64,000 nucleotides of DNA, taken from NCBI RefSeq assembly GCF_028288225.1, contig NZ_JAQBOC010000049.1:62001-126000 (forward strand), written 5' to 3'. Both the position numbers and the translations under genes were made by a program. The DNA comes from Mucilaginibacter sp. Its GTDB lineage: Bacteria; Bacteroidota; Bacteroidia; Sphingobacteriales; Sphingobacteriaceae. The first letter of the stretch is position 1, and every line of letters starts with the position of its first letter. The notes below the pieces were generated by a model, which was given only the letters and a program-made list of their open reading frames with translations, did no database searches and was not told the DNA's origin. This document shows positions 27,454 through 37,061 of the stretch, piece after piece.

Positions 27454-29409
27454 ATGAATTCTTCTACCCTGTTCAGGCAAATAAATATAGTACCCCGCTG
27501 GATTATTTTTACACTCGACTTATTAATCAGCTTTTTTTCATTAGGAATTGCTTATTCGATAAAATACAATTTAAATATCTCCCATATAAATTATGTAGAG
27601 TTTAGCAGGAATACCTTAATTGCACTGGTATTAAGTACAATCGTTTTTTTTACTGTAAAAACTTATGCGGGCATAATAAGATATACCAGTGCACAGGATT
27701 CTTTTAGGATCTTAATGGCAGTGATAATAAGCAATGGCGCTTTTTTTTTAATGAACATTGTTTCAGCCGCATTTGCCAAACCTTTTTTTATTTCTAACTC
27801 CATTCTTATTGTTAATAGTTTAACCAGCTTTTTATTGATGGTTATTTACAGAGTAGTGATAAAATATTTTTTTGTATATATTAAAAATCTGAAGTTAGAC
27901 AAGAAAAGAATTATCATTTATGGTGCGGGTGAGGCAGGGGTAGCTACAAAAAGAACTTTTGATCATGATTATAAAGTCAATAAAAACATTGTTGCTTTTG
28001 TTGACGATGATCAGAGAAAGGTTGGGAAAACAATTGATGGGATTAAAATATTAGACGCAAAGGATTTGTTAACACTGGTTGAAGAACATGAACTGGACGA
28101 GATTATTTTTGCTTCATATACCATACCACCTGAGGTTAAAAACAATATTATAGATATTTGCCTCGAAAATGACATTAAAGTATTGAGCATTCCTCCTCAT
28201 GATGTATGGCCGAGCGGAAAATTACAGCCAACCCAAATTCAAAAAATTAATATTGAAGAACTTTTAAATAGAAAATCAATTGAGATTGATATAACAGGTA
28301 TTCAAAAAGAACTAAAAAGCAAAAGAATATTAATAACCGGCGCCGCCGGCTCAATCGGCAGCGAAATTGTCAGGCAGCTATTGAAATTAGATACCGGTTT
28401 GATAATTATGTGCGATCAGTCTGAAACTGCTCTTCACCATTTATACCTTGAAATTGAGGAAACACATACTGATTCAAATTTTCATGCGTTTATCGGTGAT
28501 GTCAGGGATGAAAAAAGAATGCAACACCTGTTTGAAACGTACAAGCCCCATTATGTGTACCATGCAGCAGCTTATAAGCATGTTCCAATGATGGAAGATA
28601 ACCCTGCTGAGGCTGTAAAAACCAACGTTTTAGGTACAAAAACAATTGCAGACCTTTCTGTAAAATACGCTGTGCAAAAATTTGTGATGATATCTACAGA
28701 TAAGGCGGTAAACCCAACAAATGTAATGGGCGCTTCAAAAAGGATTGCTGAAATTTACGTCCAATCTTTAAATAAGTCGTTAAATAATAAAGATTTTAGC
28801 TTTAGTAATGGTTTAAGCCATTTAAATAATAACAGATCACCCACCCGGTTTATTACAACACGTTTCGGTAATGTATTGGGCTCAAACGGTTCAGTTATCC
28901 CGAGATTTAAACAGCAAATAGAAAAAGGAGGCCCTGTTACAGTCACTCACCCTGAGATAACCAGGTATTTTATGACCATCCCCGAAGCGTGCCGTTTAGT
29001 TTTAGAGGCTGGTTGTATGGGTAAGGGAGGTGAGATATATATATTTGACATGGGTAAATCTGTAAAAATTATTGAATTAGCCAAAACAATGATTCGTTTA
29101 GCGGGCCTGGTACCTAACCACGATATAAAGATTGAGTATACCGGATTAAGACCGGGCGAAAAGCTATTTGAAGAACTGCTGAACGATAATGAAAATACTA
29201 TGCCTACTCATCATGAAAAAATCATGATAGGGAAAGTGCGCGAATACTTATTTAACGAAATTGAAAGACAGATATATGATTTAATTCACCATGCAAAAAA
29301 TAATGACGATCAACAGGTTGTAATATCGATGAAACAAATTGTTCACGAATTTAAAAGTAAGAATTCAGTTTTTGAGGAGTTAGACCTTATACCTAAAGCT
29401 ATTTTATGA
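27454..29409 (+). CDS. Membrane-bound nucleoside-diphosphate-sugar 4,6-dehydratase, WbpM/CapD/FlaA1-like
   Basis: 651 residues: four membrane helices in the first 130, a Rossmann domain (IIIYGAGEAGVATKR) at about 150-260, and the SDR dehydratase domain with TGAAGSIGSEIV near 295 and STDKAVNPTNVMGASKR near 412. As in WbpM and PglF, the usual catalytic Tyr of YxxxK is replaced by Met with an Asp-Lys pair before it, so this is normal for the family. It forms UDP-2-acetamido-2,6-dideoxy-4-ketohexose. Its stop overlaps the lipoprotein start (ATGA). Confidence 0.88.
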   Translation: MNSSTLFRQINIVPRWIIFTLDLLISFFSLGIAYSIKYNLNISHINYVEFSRNTLIALVLSTIVFFTVKTYAGIIRYTSAQDSFRILMAVIISNGAFFLMNIVSAAFAKPFFISNSILIVNSLTSFLLMVIYRVVIKYFFVYIKNLKLDKKRIIIYGAGEAGVATKRTFDHDYKVNKNIVAFVDDDQRKVGKTIDGIKILDAKDLLTLVEEHELDEIIFASYTIPPEVKNNIIDICLENDIKVLSIPPHDVWPSGKLQPTQIQKINIEELLNRKSIEIDITGIQKELKSKRILITGAAGSIGSEIVRQLLKLDTGLIIMCDQSETALHHLYLEIEETHTDSNFHAFIGDVRDEKRMQHLFETYKPHYVYHAAAYKHVPMMEDNPAEAVKTNVLGTKTIADLSVKYAVQKFVMISTDKAVNPTNVMGASKRIAEIYVQSLNKSLNNKDFSFSNGLSHLNNNRSPTRFITTRFGNVLGSNGSVIPRFKQQIEKGGPVTVTHPEITRYFMTIPEACRLVLEAGCMGKGGEIYIFDMGKSVKIIELAKTMIRLAGLVPNHDIKIEYTGLRPGEKLFEELLNDNENTMPTHHEKIMIGKVREYLFNEIERQIYDLIHHAKNNDDQQVVISMKQIVHEFKSKNSVFEELDLIPKAIL

Positions 29410-30047
29410 TTAAAAAATTCCTCTTCATCATCCCTCTTTTTTTTATCACCGCTTGTAATAAGAACGTTAGTAACGAGGTAGTCGTTTATCATAATGATTT
29501 TGAAACAAATGACCTGTCCAATATTACTAACGGTGTAATAAGTACATACAATAATTCTTCAGTATTGGGACAATATAATGATGGCAATTTTATTTTAACA
29601 CTTAACAATTTGCCTAAGCATGATATTATTACCATAACGTTTGATTTATACATTCATGATAGCTGGGATGGTAATAAAAAGGCACCTGATGGGCCAGACA
29701 TTTGGGAGATGTTTATAAACGGAGATCCTTTTATATATACCACGTTTTCAAATGCCGCGTGTGCTCCGGGAAATTTTTGTTCACCTCAGTCGTATCCTGC
29801 TGATTATCCAAGCAATTATAATAACCCGCGGACTGGCGCGTACCGAATTGATTTACCGGGTGTTTGCAGTTGGAAAGATGATCCTAAAGGCACAACGTTG
29901 TATAAAATATCAAAAACCTTCAAAAATTCAGACAATAAATTGGTGTTACAGTGTGTAGATAAATTGGTTCAAACGAATACTGATGATCCGAAATGCGATG
30001 AGAGCTGGTCTGTGGATAATATCAATGTAAAAGCAGTTACCTTATGA
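29406..30047 (+). CDS. Lipoprotein of unknown function
   Basis: 213 residues with a lipoprotein signal: MIKKFLFIIPLFFITAC, lipid-bearing Cys at 17. The mature part is beta-rich and includes ITITFDLYIHDSWDGN and a Cys-containing central segment (NAACAPGNFCSP), reminiscent of jelly-roll carbohydrate-binding modules; no family is recognised. It is translationally coupled to the dehydratase upstream and overlaps the Wzi-like gene downstream by 4 bases, which suggests a role in holding or processing polymer at the cell surface. Confidence 0.7.
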   Translation: MIKKFLFIIPLFFITACNKNVSNEVVVYHNDFETNDLSNITNGVISTYNNSSVLGQYNDGNFILTLNNLPKHDIITITFDLYIHDSWDGNKKAPDGPDIWEMFINGDPFIYTTFSNAACAPGNFCSPQSYPADYPSNYNNPRTGAYRIDLPGVCSWKDDPKGTTLYKISKTFKNSDNKLVLQCVDKLVQTNTDDPKCDESWSVDNINVKAVTL

Positions 30048-31738
30048 AGATGCTAAAGCTTTCATTTATATGTGCATTAGTTGCGTTTGTACAATTTGGT
30101 GCAACAGCGCAAACATTACCTGTAGGCACGCCGGCATTGGAAGACTATTACAGAAGGGCCCAGCTGCTGGGCGCTACCGATTCAAGCGTATCCTTTACTG
30201 TACGGCCACTTTTTCCAAACTATATTAACAAAAAAGCCAATCCATTTTACCCTGATACTACTGAACATCAGTATAATATGCTGAATGCCAAGCGGACATG
30301 GAAGTTAACTAACACTAATATAAAAGGTGTTTTTTTGCCTTTGAGTGTACAAACGCAATTTAATTCTGATCATCCTTATGGATGGAACGATGGTAGCATG
30401 ATCCCTGCCAAGGGGCTGCAAACACTCTTTAGTGTTGGCATCTTTGCACAATACGGGCCATTAACAATTCAGTTGAAACCTGAGTTTTTAATAGCCGCAA
30501 ATTCAGATTTCGAAAATTTTAATAAAAATAGTTATGATGTAATATTTGCACGCTATTACGACATTTACAATAATATTGATTTACCTGTACAATTTGGAAA
30601 AGGTGAATACGATAAAGCGTATTGGGGACAAAGCAGTATTCGTTTAAATTATAAATCCCTGTCGTTTGGTTTATCAACTGAAAATTTATGGTGGGGGCCT
30701 GGCATAAGGAACTCGCTGTTAATGAGTAATACAGCCCCGGGATTTCTACATGTAACTTTAAATACTTTACGCCCTTTACAGACCCCTATAGGATCATTTG
30801 AAGGACAATTAATTGGCGGTAAATTGAGCAATTCCGGATATGCGCCACTTACGCCTGACCACAGCTATTTTGGTACTGATCTGTATATACCTAAGCCCAA
30901 TGATTGGAGATATTTGGCCGGAATAATACTAACATGGCAACCGAAATGGATCCCCGGCTTATTTTTAGGATTTGATCAGAGCTCTCAAACTTATGGTAAA
31001 GATTTAAATGGCATAAGAGATTATTTACCTCTTTTTGCCCCCGTAAAAAAGGTAGGTGCTCCTGACGAGGCAATTAACAAACAAGATCAAAGGAGCTCGC
31101 TATTTATGCGCTGGCTATGGACGCAGGAACATGCTGAGATTTATTTTGAGTTTGGCCACAATAACTATACAGGTGATTTGACACAAGCATTATTATCTCC
31201 GGAAAACTCACGGGCTTATATTTTTGGTATCAGAAAACTTTTACCATTTAACACGGCGCGAAATGAAAACATAATGGTAAGCGTTGAAGTTACCCAACTC
31301 CAGGAAAATAATATTAGTAAAATTAAGGATGGTGATGAATGGTATACAAGCAAAGGCATAAGGCAAGGTTATACCAATTTGGGTGAGGTTTTAGGTGCAG
31401 GTATTGGCCCCGGAGCAAATTTACAATCAGTGGACATAAGCTGGGTTAAAGGATTAAAGAAAATAGGCCTGCAATTTGAACGCTATATACATAACAATGA
31501 TTTTTACTATTACGCATACTACGATAGTTATGATTTTAGAAGGCATTGGGTAGATTTAAGTATTGCTGCTAATTATGAATGGAATTTTAAAAATTTAATA
31601 GTCAACGCTAAACTCCAAGGCATAAAGTCTTTAAATTATCAATGGTACCTGAGGCAAAATCCCGGCGATCCATATTTTGTAAATGGGGCCAATGCGTTTA
31701 ACTTACAGGTCCAGGCAGGTGTTACATACAGGTTTTAA
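30044..31738 (+). CDS. Capsule assembly Wzi-family outer-membrane protein (copy 1)
   Basis: 564 residues with a signal peptide (ALVAFVQFGATAQ). The mature start LPVGTPALEDYYRR, the DHPYGWNDG motif, the ENLWWGPGIRNSLL block and the C-terminal aromatic residue (VTYRF) are features of Bacteroidota Wzi-like beta-barrels. E. coli Wzi is an 18-strand outer-membrane lectin that anchors capsule. The next gene encodes a clear paralogue of exactly equal length, so this is a tandem duplication. Confidence 0.85.
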   Translation: MKMLKLSFICALVAFVQFGATAQTLPVGTPALEDYYRRAQLLGATDSSVSFTVRPLFPNYINKKANPFYPDTTEHQYNMLNAKRTWKLTNTNIKGVFLPLSVQTQFNSDHPYGWNDGSMIPAKGLQTLFSVGIFAQYGPLTIQLKPEFLIAANSDFENFNKNSYDVIFARYYDIYNNIDLPVQFGKGEYDKAYWGQSSIRLNYKSLSFGLSTENLWWGPGIRNSLLMSNTAPGFLHVTLNTLRPLQTPIGSFEGQLIGGKLSNSGYAPLTPDHSYFGTDLYIPKPNDWRYLAGIILTWQPKWIPGLFLGFDQSSQTYGKDLNGIRDYLPLFAPVKKVGAPDEAINKQDQRSSLFMRWLWTQEHAEIYFEFGHNNYTGDLTQALLSPENSRAYIFGIRKLLPFNTARNENIMVSVEVTQLQENNISKIKDGDEWYTSKGIRQGYTNLGEVLGAGIGPGANLQSVDISWVKGLKKIGLQFERYIHNNDFYYYAYYDSYDFRRHWVDLSIAANYEWNFKNLIVNAKLQGIKSLNYQWYLRQNPGDPYFVNGANAFNLQVQAGVTYRF

Positions 31739-31751
31739 CAGCTACAGCTAA

Positions 31752-33446
31752 ATGAAAAAAATATTTTTTATATTAAGTATAGTATTGATTTTTACTGGCT
31801 TTAAAAGCATAGTAAATGCACAGTCTCTTCCTGTGGGTACACCTGTACTTGATGATTATTATAGAAGACAACAGCTGCTGGGAAAAGTTGATTCAAACAT
31901 CTCTTTTACTGTTCGCCCCCTTTTTTCAGGGCCGTCGTTAAAAACGCATGATGCATATGACCCTGATAGTACATTAAAAAGCGATCATTGGATATCAACC
32001 GGCCCTGTTTCTTTTGCCAGAGGCCTTGGCACTTTTCAAATATTACCGGTGAGCTGGCAGCAGCAATTTAATTCTGATCATCCGTATGGTTGGAATGATG
32101 GAGCAATGATACCTGCTAAAGGGTATCAAACAATGCTTAGTGGTGGCTTTTTTGTTAAATTTGGGCCTTTAAGTATTCAATTACGACCAGAATTTGTTTA
32201 TGCCGCAAACCCATCATTTAATGGATTTGCCACCGGACATTCTGATCAGGACCTGATCAAATACTATGGTTATCATGATTATATTGATTGGCCTGAACGA
32301 TATGGCAACGGATCATACAGTAAAGCATTTTGGGGACAAAGCAGTATAAGACTAACTTTTGGACCGGCGTCAATAGGAATATCAAATGAAAACATATGGT
32401 GGGGGCCAGGCATTCGTAATTCATTAATATTAAGTAATAATGCACCCGGATTTAAGCACATCACTCTAAATACTGTGCGCCCTATAAATACCTACATCGG
32501 GTCATTTGAGGGGCAGATAATTGCTGGGCATCTGGATGCTTCCGGGTTTAATCCACTTGAAACAACTACCTTATCTAACGGAAAAAGCCTGCTCATTTCA
32601 AAAAGAAAAGATTGGCGTTATTTTACCGGGTTTAACCTTAACTATCACCCTAAATGGGTTGAAGGGTTAACATTGGGGCTAACCAGGACATTTGATGCCT
32701 ATCATAATGATGTTAAAACTTTTAGTGAGTATGTGCCTTTCTTTTTCCCTTATCAAAAGCAAAATACTGCTGATGGCGATCCTATACCGCGTGATCAATA
32801 TACTTCACTGTATGCCAGGTGGCTATTTACTAAAGCGCAGGCAGAGGTTTATTTTGAATATGGGCTAAATGATAATTCATATAACTCCAGAGACTTTATA
32901 GGCTCGCCTGACCATTCACGTGCATATATTTTTGGTGTGCGTAAAATGCTCCCAATAAACGGACATGCCGACCAGCATATTTTATTTGGTGCGGAAGTTA
33001 CCCAACTTTCACAAACTCCTGACCGTATTGTAAGAGAAGCAGGGGGATGGTATGTACATGGAGGAGTAAAAGATGGCCATACTAATGAAGGACAGGTTCT
33101 TGGAGCTGGTACCGGTTCAGGGGGTAATCTTCAATCAATGGAAGTTAGTTGGGTAACAGGGCTAAAGAAATTAGGGGTTAGGTTTGAACGGTACGAGCAC
33201 AATGTTGACTTTCAGGAGAAGTATTTCCCAGATATAAACGGCAACAGCCGTAAATGGGTTGACTTTGCTTTTGCTTTGCAAGGTGAATGGAATTACAAAA
33301 ATTTAATATTTAACGCAACGCTTGAAGAAGTAAAATCATTTAATTACGAATGGGTATTAAAAGATTACAACCCTGGCGACTATTACATCCCGCATAATGA
33401 TGTTTATAACCTTCATGCGGTATTGGGTGTAACTTTTAGATTTTAG
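31752..33446 (+). CDS. Capsule assembly Wzi-family outer-membrane protein (copy 2)
   Basis: 564 residues, signal peptide ending at INAQ-like VNAQ, then LPVGTPVLDDYYRR. It shares DHPYGWNDG, ENIWWGPGIRNSLI and the closing VTFRF with copy 1, 13 bases upstream, but the loops differ. Two barrels with different loops could recognise two polymers, in keeping with the two export systems in this region. Its last 11 bases overlap the end of the opposite-strand Wzz gene. Confidence 0.85.
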   Translation: MKKIFFILSIVLIFTGFKSIVNAQSLPVGTPVLDDYYRRQQLLGKVDSNISFTVRPLFSGPSLKTHDAYDPDSTLKSDHWISTGPVSFARGLGTFQILPVSWQQQFNSDHPYGWNDGAMIPAKGYQTMLSGGFFVKFGPLSIQLRPEFVYAANPSFNGFATGHSDQDLIKYYGYHDYIDWPERYGNGSYSKAFWGQSSIRLTFGPASIGISNENIWWGPGIRNSLILSNNAPGFKHITLNTVRPINTYIGSFEGQIIAGHLDASGFNPLETTTLSNGKSLLISKRKDWRYFTGFNLNYHPKWVEGLTLGLTRTFDAYHNDVKTFSEYVPFFFPYQKQNTADGDPIPRDQYTSLYARWLFTKAQAEVYFEYGLNDNSYNSRDFIGSPDHSRAYIFGVRKMLPINGHADQHILFGAEVTQLSQTPDRIVREAGGWYVHGGVKDGHTNEGQVLGAGTGSGGNLQSMEVSWVTGLKKLGVRFERYEHNVDFQEKYFPDINGNSRKWVDFAFALQGEWNYKNLIFNATLEEVKSFNYEWVLKDYNPGDYYIPHNDVYNLHAVLGVTFRF

Positions 33447-34506
33447 CCTGCTTTTTGCGCGTTAATAATATATAAAAACTGAATAACAACCCGGCAATAA
33501 TAAGTCCGCCTAATATTGCTATTGAGTATTTAAGCCTGTTTTTCTTTAAAGGCAACTCAGGCTCATCAACTACTTGCACGGTTGGGGTTTCCTGTGCCAG
33601 CATAGTTTTGCTTGATTCGAGGTTTTTAACTGTTTCAGAAAAAATAGTGCTCAGCACAATTTTGTCACGCTCTTTTATATCCACACTAGCGTTTGCCTTT
33701 GTATAAGCAGGGTTGACATCTAACAGACTTTGGTTTGCCGCCGATAGATCATATGTTTTATGATTAAGGATGGCTCCTATACTATCTGCACGCTGTTGTA
33801 AACGTTCTACATTGCTTCTTAACCTTTTTGTTTTTGTGCTGATAAAAAAGTCAGTTGATTGTTTGATCATCCTGTTGCAAAAAAGCATGGCCAGCTTTTC
33901 ATCCTTCATGGTTGCATTTACCTCAAAAAAGCCAAGTTTTTTATCGGTTTTTGAGATCCCAAACTCACCGGAGAGGATTAATGTGGTCATCTCATGCAGC
34001 AAGCTATCCTGTAACCGTGTATTTTTTACTCCATTTAACGGGAAGCGAACTATTTGGCCATTGGAACTATATTTTAGCCATTTTTTATCCAGTTTGTTTA
34101 CCGCAGCATAACGGTCGGCAAGCGTTTGCGTACTATCATAGGCAGTTAGCAAGGTTGTTTTTATCAATTTATGACTTTTAATTAATTCCTCAACATTGTC
34201 GCCGGCTAATACGCCGCTGGCCCCTCCTAAACCATCAAGGTTAAACCCCAACTGGCCCGCTAAAGCTGATAATCCGCCTGCGCCTCCTGTCGATTTTGAA
34301 TCATCCACAACAAAAGTTAGCCTGGCGGTATAAGTAGGTGTCCATAGCCAGGCTGTTAGTGCGCCCAATAAAGCACCAATAATTAAAACCAGCGCCAAAG
34401 CCTTTTTGAATTGAAAAATGTAAGCTACATCGCCTGCACGATCATTAAGCAGTTTTTTAAAAGAGAACTCCGGCTCGTATGGATATGGAGGATTTTCCTG
34501 GTTCAT
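33436..34506 (-). CDS. Wzz-type chain-length determinant (copy 2)
   Basis: 356 residues, helices near residues 32-52 (ALALVLIIGALLGALTAWLW) and at the C-terminus (YSIAILGGLIIAGLLFSFYILL). A Gly-rich periplasmic segment (SKSTGGAGGLSALAGQLG) matches copy 1 at 2,892. No kinase domain. It follows the second SLBB gene by 2 bases on the minus strand, the same gene order as copy 1, and meets the second Wzi gene tail to tail with an 11-base overlap. Confidence 0.88.
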   Translation of the reverse strand: MNQENPPYPYEPEFSFKKLLNDRAGDVAYIFQFKKALALVLIIGALLGALTAWLWTPTYTARLTFVVDDSKSTGGAGGLSALAGQLGFNLDGLGGASGVLAGDNVEELIKSHKLIKTTLLTAYDSTQTLADRYAAVNKLDKKWLKYSSNGQIVRFPLNGVKNTRLQDSLLHEMTTLILSGEFGISKTDKKLGFFEVNATMKDEKLAMLFCNRMIKQSTDFFISTKTKRLRSNVERLQQRADSIGAILNHKTYDLSAANQSLLDVNPAYTKANASVDIKERDKIVLSTIFSETVKNLESSKTMLAQETPTVQVVDEPELPLKKNRLKYSIAILGGLIIAGLLFSFYILLTRKKQAKI

Positions 34507-34508
34507 TA

Positions 34509-36848
34509 TTATTTATGTAAAATGGCAATAATACTAACTATTGCAGTTAACGCTGCGGCTATTCCACTTATATCTCCAATGCCTATTTTAATTCTTGAGT
34601 CAGCCGTTTTTTCAGGTACCACAATTTTGCTCCCGGGTTTCACTGCTGGATAGTTGCGGAAAAATAAAAAGTGTCTTACCGGCTGATTTAGACCATCGGG
34701 ATATTTGATGTAGGCACCTTTTAACCGCGCATTTTCTGTAGTACCAGCTGCGGCATTAATGTAATATTTAAAACTACGTCCATTATAGCTTATGTATTGC
34801 GGGTTGTTTACCGCCCCGGATACTTCAACATATGAAATAACGCGGGGAACATATACACTGTCCCCAGGCAGCAGTATCATATTGCTATTTTCTTTTTTAC
34901 TGTGATCTTTTGTTGTAAGATCAACATTAACCCGGATTCCTTTTCTGTAAACCTGTGCATTTTCAAGAGAACCATAAGGGGTAACCCCACCGGCGCGGTT
35001 TAAAAAATCAATGGCTGTTTCATCTCTTTTCTGGACAGCATAATCACCCGGAAACACAATCTCGCCCTTAACACTCACATTACCTAGTGAACGGTAGTTA
35101 ACCAACCGCGGAACATAGATAAAATCCATAGGCTGCAATTCAACATCCTGGTTGGCACCGGTTTTATCATCCATATCTACAACAAATGTATTAACCAGTT
35201 GGTTAGCTACGCTATCAGATTCGTTTTTAATGATCCTGGATATTTCAACATGATGATCAGCAGCTTCTTCATCAAAACCGCCTGACATTGCAATAACATC
35301 TGCCAGTTTTAGTCCTTTACGATAAGTTATAATAGATGGCTTTCTAACAAAACCATCGACAGTTATTTTTTGATCCGGGGTAAAAACATCACGGTTAAGT
35401 ATCACAACAGAATCTTCACGTAGTAATGGTATATCATTTTTTCCGCTAACAACATCCCCCGGTTTGAATGAAACAAGTTCCCTGGCCAGGTTAGGCAGGG
35501 TTCTTTTAATATAACCCCGTTCCATATACGCTTCAGGTTTTAAGCCCTGTGCGTTTTTCAATAGCTGGGCTAATGTAAAACCCGCAGTAAGCTCATATGT
35601 GCCGGGGCGATAAACTGCACCTTCCAGTGTAATCCTGTTAGTATATCGGTCAGTAATAGCTCCTATTTGAACCATGTCGCCATTATGCGGAATATAATTT
35701 GCAAAAAGATTTGCAGGAACGTCTTTTACCTCGCGTTCAAGCGCATTGATCTGATCAACCTTAGCAATGCCTTTATAAGCTATATCGGTGTATCCACCGG
35801 CGTATTTTATCAGATCTTCAAGATTTTCATTTTCTCTTAATTCATAAATGGCCGGGTTTTTTATTTCACCATTAATGCTTACCCGTTTTTTGTAAACCGG
35901 GATCCTGATCACATCCTGATCTTCGAGACGGACATTTCCATCCAGTAATCCTTGCTGCAGAAAGCTGTAAAAATCAACGGTTTTATAAAGTTTGTTGTTT
36001 CTTATTAGCTGTATGTTTCTTAATGATCCGTTTTGGTTAGGGCCACCGGAATTATATAGCACATTAAAAAGGGTGGACAGGGAAGACAGCGTATATGATC
36101 CCGGAGTTTTTACTTCACCAACTATGGTTATCTTAATGCTGCGGGTATTACCCAGGTTAATTGCCAGTTGTGTTTGTCCCGAACTTAAAGCGGGGTAAAC
36201 CTTGGTCATTTTGCTTTTAATTAAGTTGGTAGCCTGCTCAATGGTAAACCCATTTACATAAACAATGCCTGCATAAGGAATTTGTAAATTACCTTCAGGA
36301 CTAACCTTGCTCCGCACACTGCTTTCATTTAACCCGGTTAACAGTACAATTATTTCATCGCCAGGTCCTAATACGTAGCCTTTCGGGGTTGCTACCGAAA
36401 AATTAGGCTCAAATTTTATAGCTGTTTGATTAAAAAACTCGGAGCCATATACACTCAATGTTTTTGCTGCGGGGACCGGTTCAGGCTTAGCTGTTTTTGG
36501 GGTTAATACCGTATCATTAGCATCTCTTGAGTAATCTATTTTTTTCTTTTCGGATGATTGATTGGTCTTTGTGCCGGTTTTTTTATTCAGGCCCAGTAAA
36601 GTTACCCTGTCTTTAAACGCTGCTACCTCGCCGGGAGGCATCCCTTTTTGAATCATCAGCTTATAAGCATCCTGTTCGGGTATTCCCGAGTCCTGTAGTT
36701 TTTTCCAGGCCTGGGTTATTTGTTCATCACTTAATGTACCTACTTTAACGTTTTGAATATTGCTCAGGGAAATCTCCTGGGCCATTGCCTGTTTTGTAAA
36801 AACAATTAAAGTAAAAAATAAGATATATAATAGGTATTTAATCCGCAT
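34509..36848 (-). CDS. Outer-membrane polysaccharide export protein, SLBB/Wza type (copy 2)
   Basis: 779 residues. The signal peptide ends near residue 23 (TKQAMA then Q). A Wza-like domain follows (YVLGPGDEIIVLLTGLN) and then several SLBB repeats of the GEVxxPG...AGG type (GEVKTPGSYTLSS, GAVYRPGTYELT, GEIVFPGDYAV, GAVNNPQYISY). A final hydrophobic helix (ISGIAAALTAIVSIIAILHK) resembles copy 1. It starts the second export pair. A good -7 box lies about 30 bases upstream on the same strand. Confidence 0.9.
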   Translation of the reverse strand: MRIKYLLYILFFTLIVFTKQAMAQEISLSNIQNVKVGTLSDEQITQAWKKLQDSGIPEQDAYKLMIQKGMPPGEVAAFKDRVTLLGLNKKTGTKTNQSSEKKKIDYSRDANDTVLTPKTAKPEPVPAAKTLSVYGSEFFNQTAIKFEPNFSVATPKGYVLGPGDEIIVLLTGLNESSVRSKVSPEGNLQIPYAGIVYVNGFTIEQATNLIKSKMTKVYPALSSGQTQLAINLGNTRSIKITIVGEVKTPGSYTLSSLSTLFNVLYNSGGPNQNGSLRNIQLIRNNKLYKTVDFYSFLQQGLLDGNVRLEDQDVIRIPVYKKRVSINGEIKNPAIYELRENENLEDLIKYAGGYTDIAYKGIAKVDQINALEREVKDVPANLFANYIPHNGDMVQIGAITDRYTNRITLEGAVYRPGTYELTAGFTLAQLLKNAQGLKPEAYMERGYIKRTLPNLARELVSFKPGDVVSGKNDIPLLREDSVVILNRDVFTPDQKITVDGFVRKPSIITYRKGLKLADVIAMSGGFDEEAADHHVEISRIIKNESDSVANQLVNTFVVDMDDKTGANQDVELQPMDFIYVPRLVNYRSLGNVSVKGEIVFPGDYAVQKRDETAIDFLNRAGGVTPYGSLENAQVYRKGIRVNVDLTTKDHSKKENSNMILLPGDSVYVPRVISYVEVSGAVNNPQYISYNGRSFKYYINAAAGTTENARLKGAYIKYPDGLNQPVRHFLFFRNYPAVKPGSKIVVPEKTADSRIKIGIGDISGIAAALTAIVSIIAILHK

Positions 36849-36875
36849 GTAAAAATTGAGGTTAAGCTAACGGTG

Positions 36876-36883
36876 CAAATATA
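36876..36883 (-). promoter_or_regulatory. Bacteroidota -7 promoter box for the second SLBB/Wzz pair
   Basis: On the minus strand TATATTTG matches TAnnTTTG fully. Transcription would begin about 20 bases before the ATG at 36,848. The -33 part is weak (TTAG about 16 bases upstream). The rest of the spacer 36,849-37,061 shows nothing else recognisable. Confidence 0.45.
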
Positions 36884-37061
36884 AAATATTATATCGGTCT
36901 AATGCCATAAATAGCGTGCTGCTAAGTTAGCTTAGGCATTAATATAATACGTGCGTTTGCTAAACAATACCTTATACAATTAGTTTGTTTATCACAGATA
37001 AAAATGTTTAGCGCTAAAGAATAATTTATATATGAGAACAATAGATTTTATCAATAGTACC

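Noticed and set aside
27454..29409. Inactivated dehydratase because Tyr of YxxxK is Met
   Set aside because: The same replacement is normal in WbpM/PglF-type 4,6-dehydratases, which use the nearby Asp-Lys pair.
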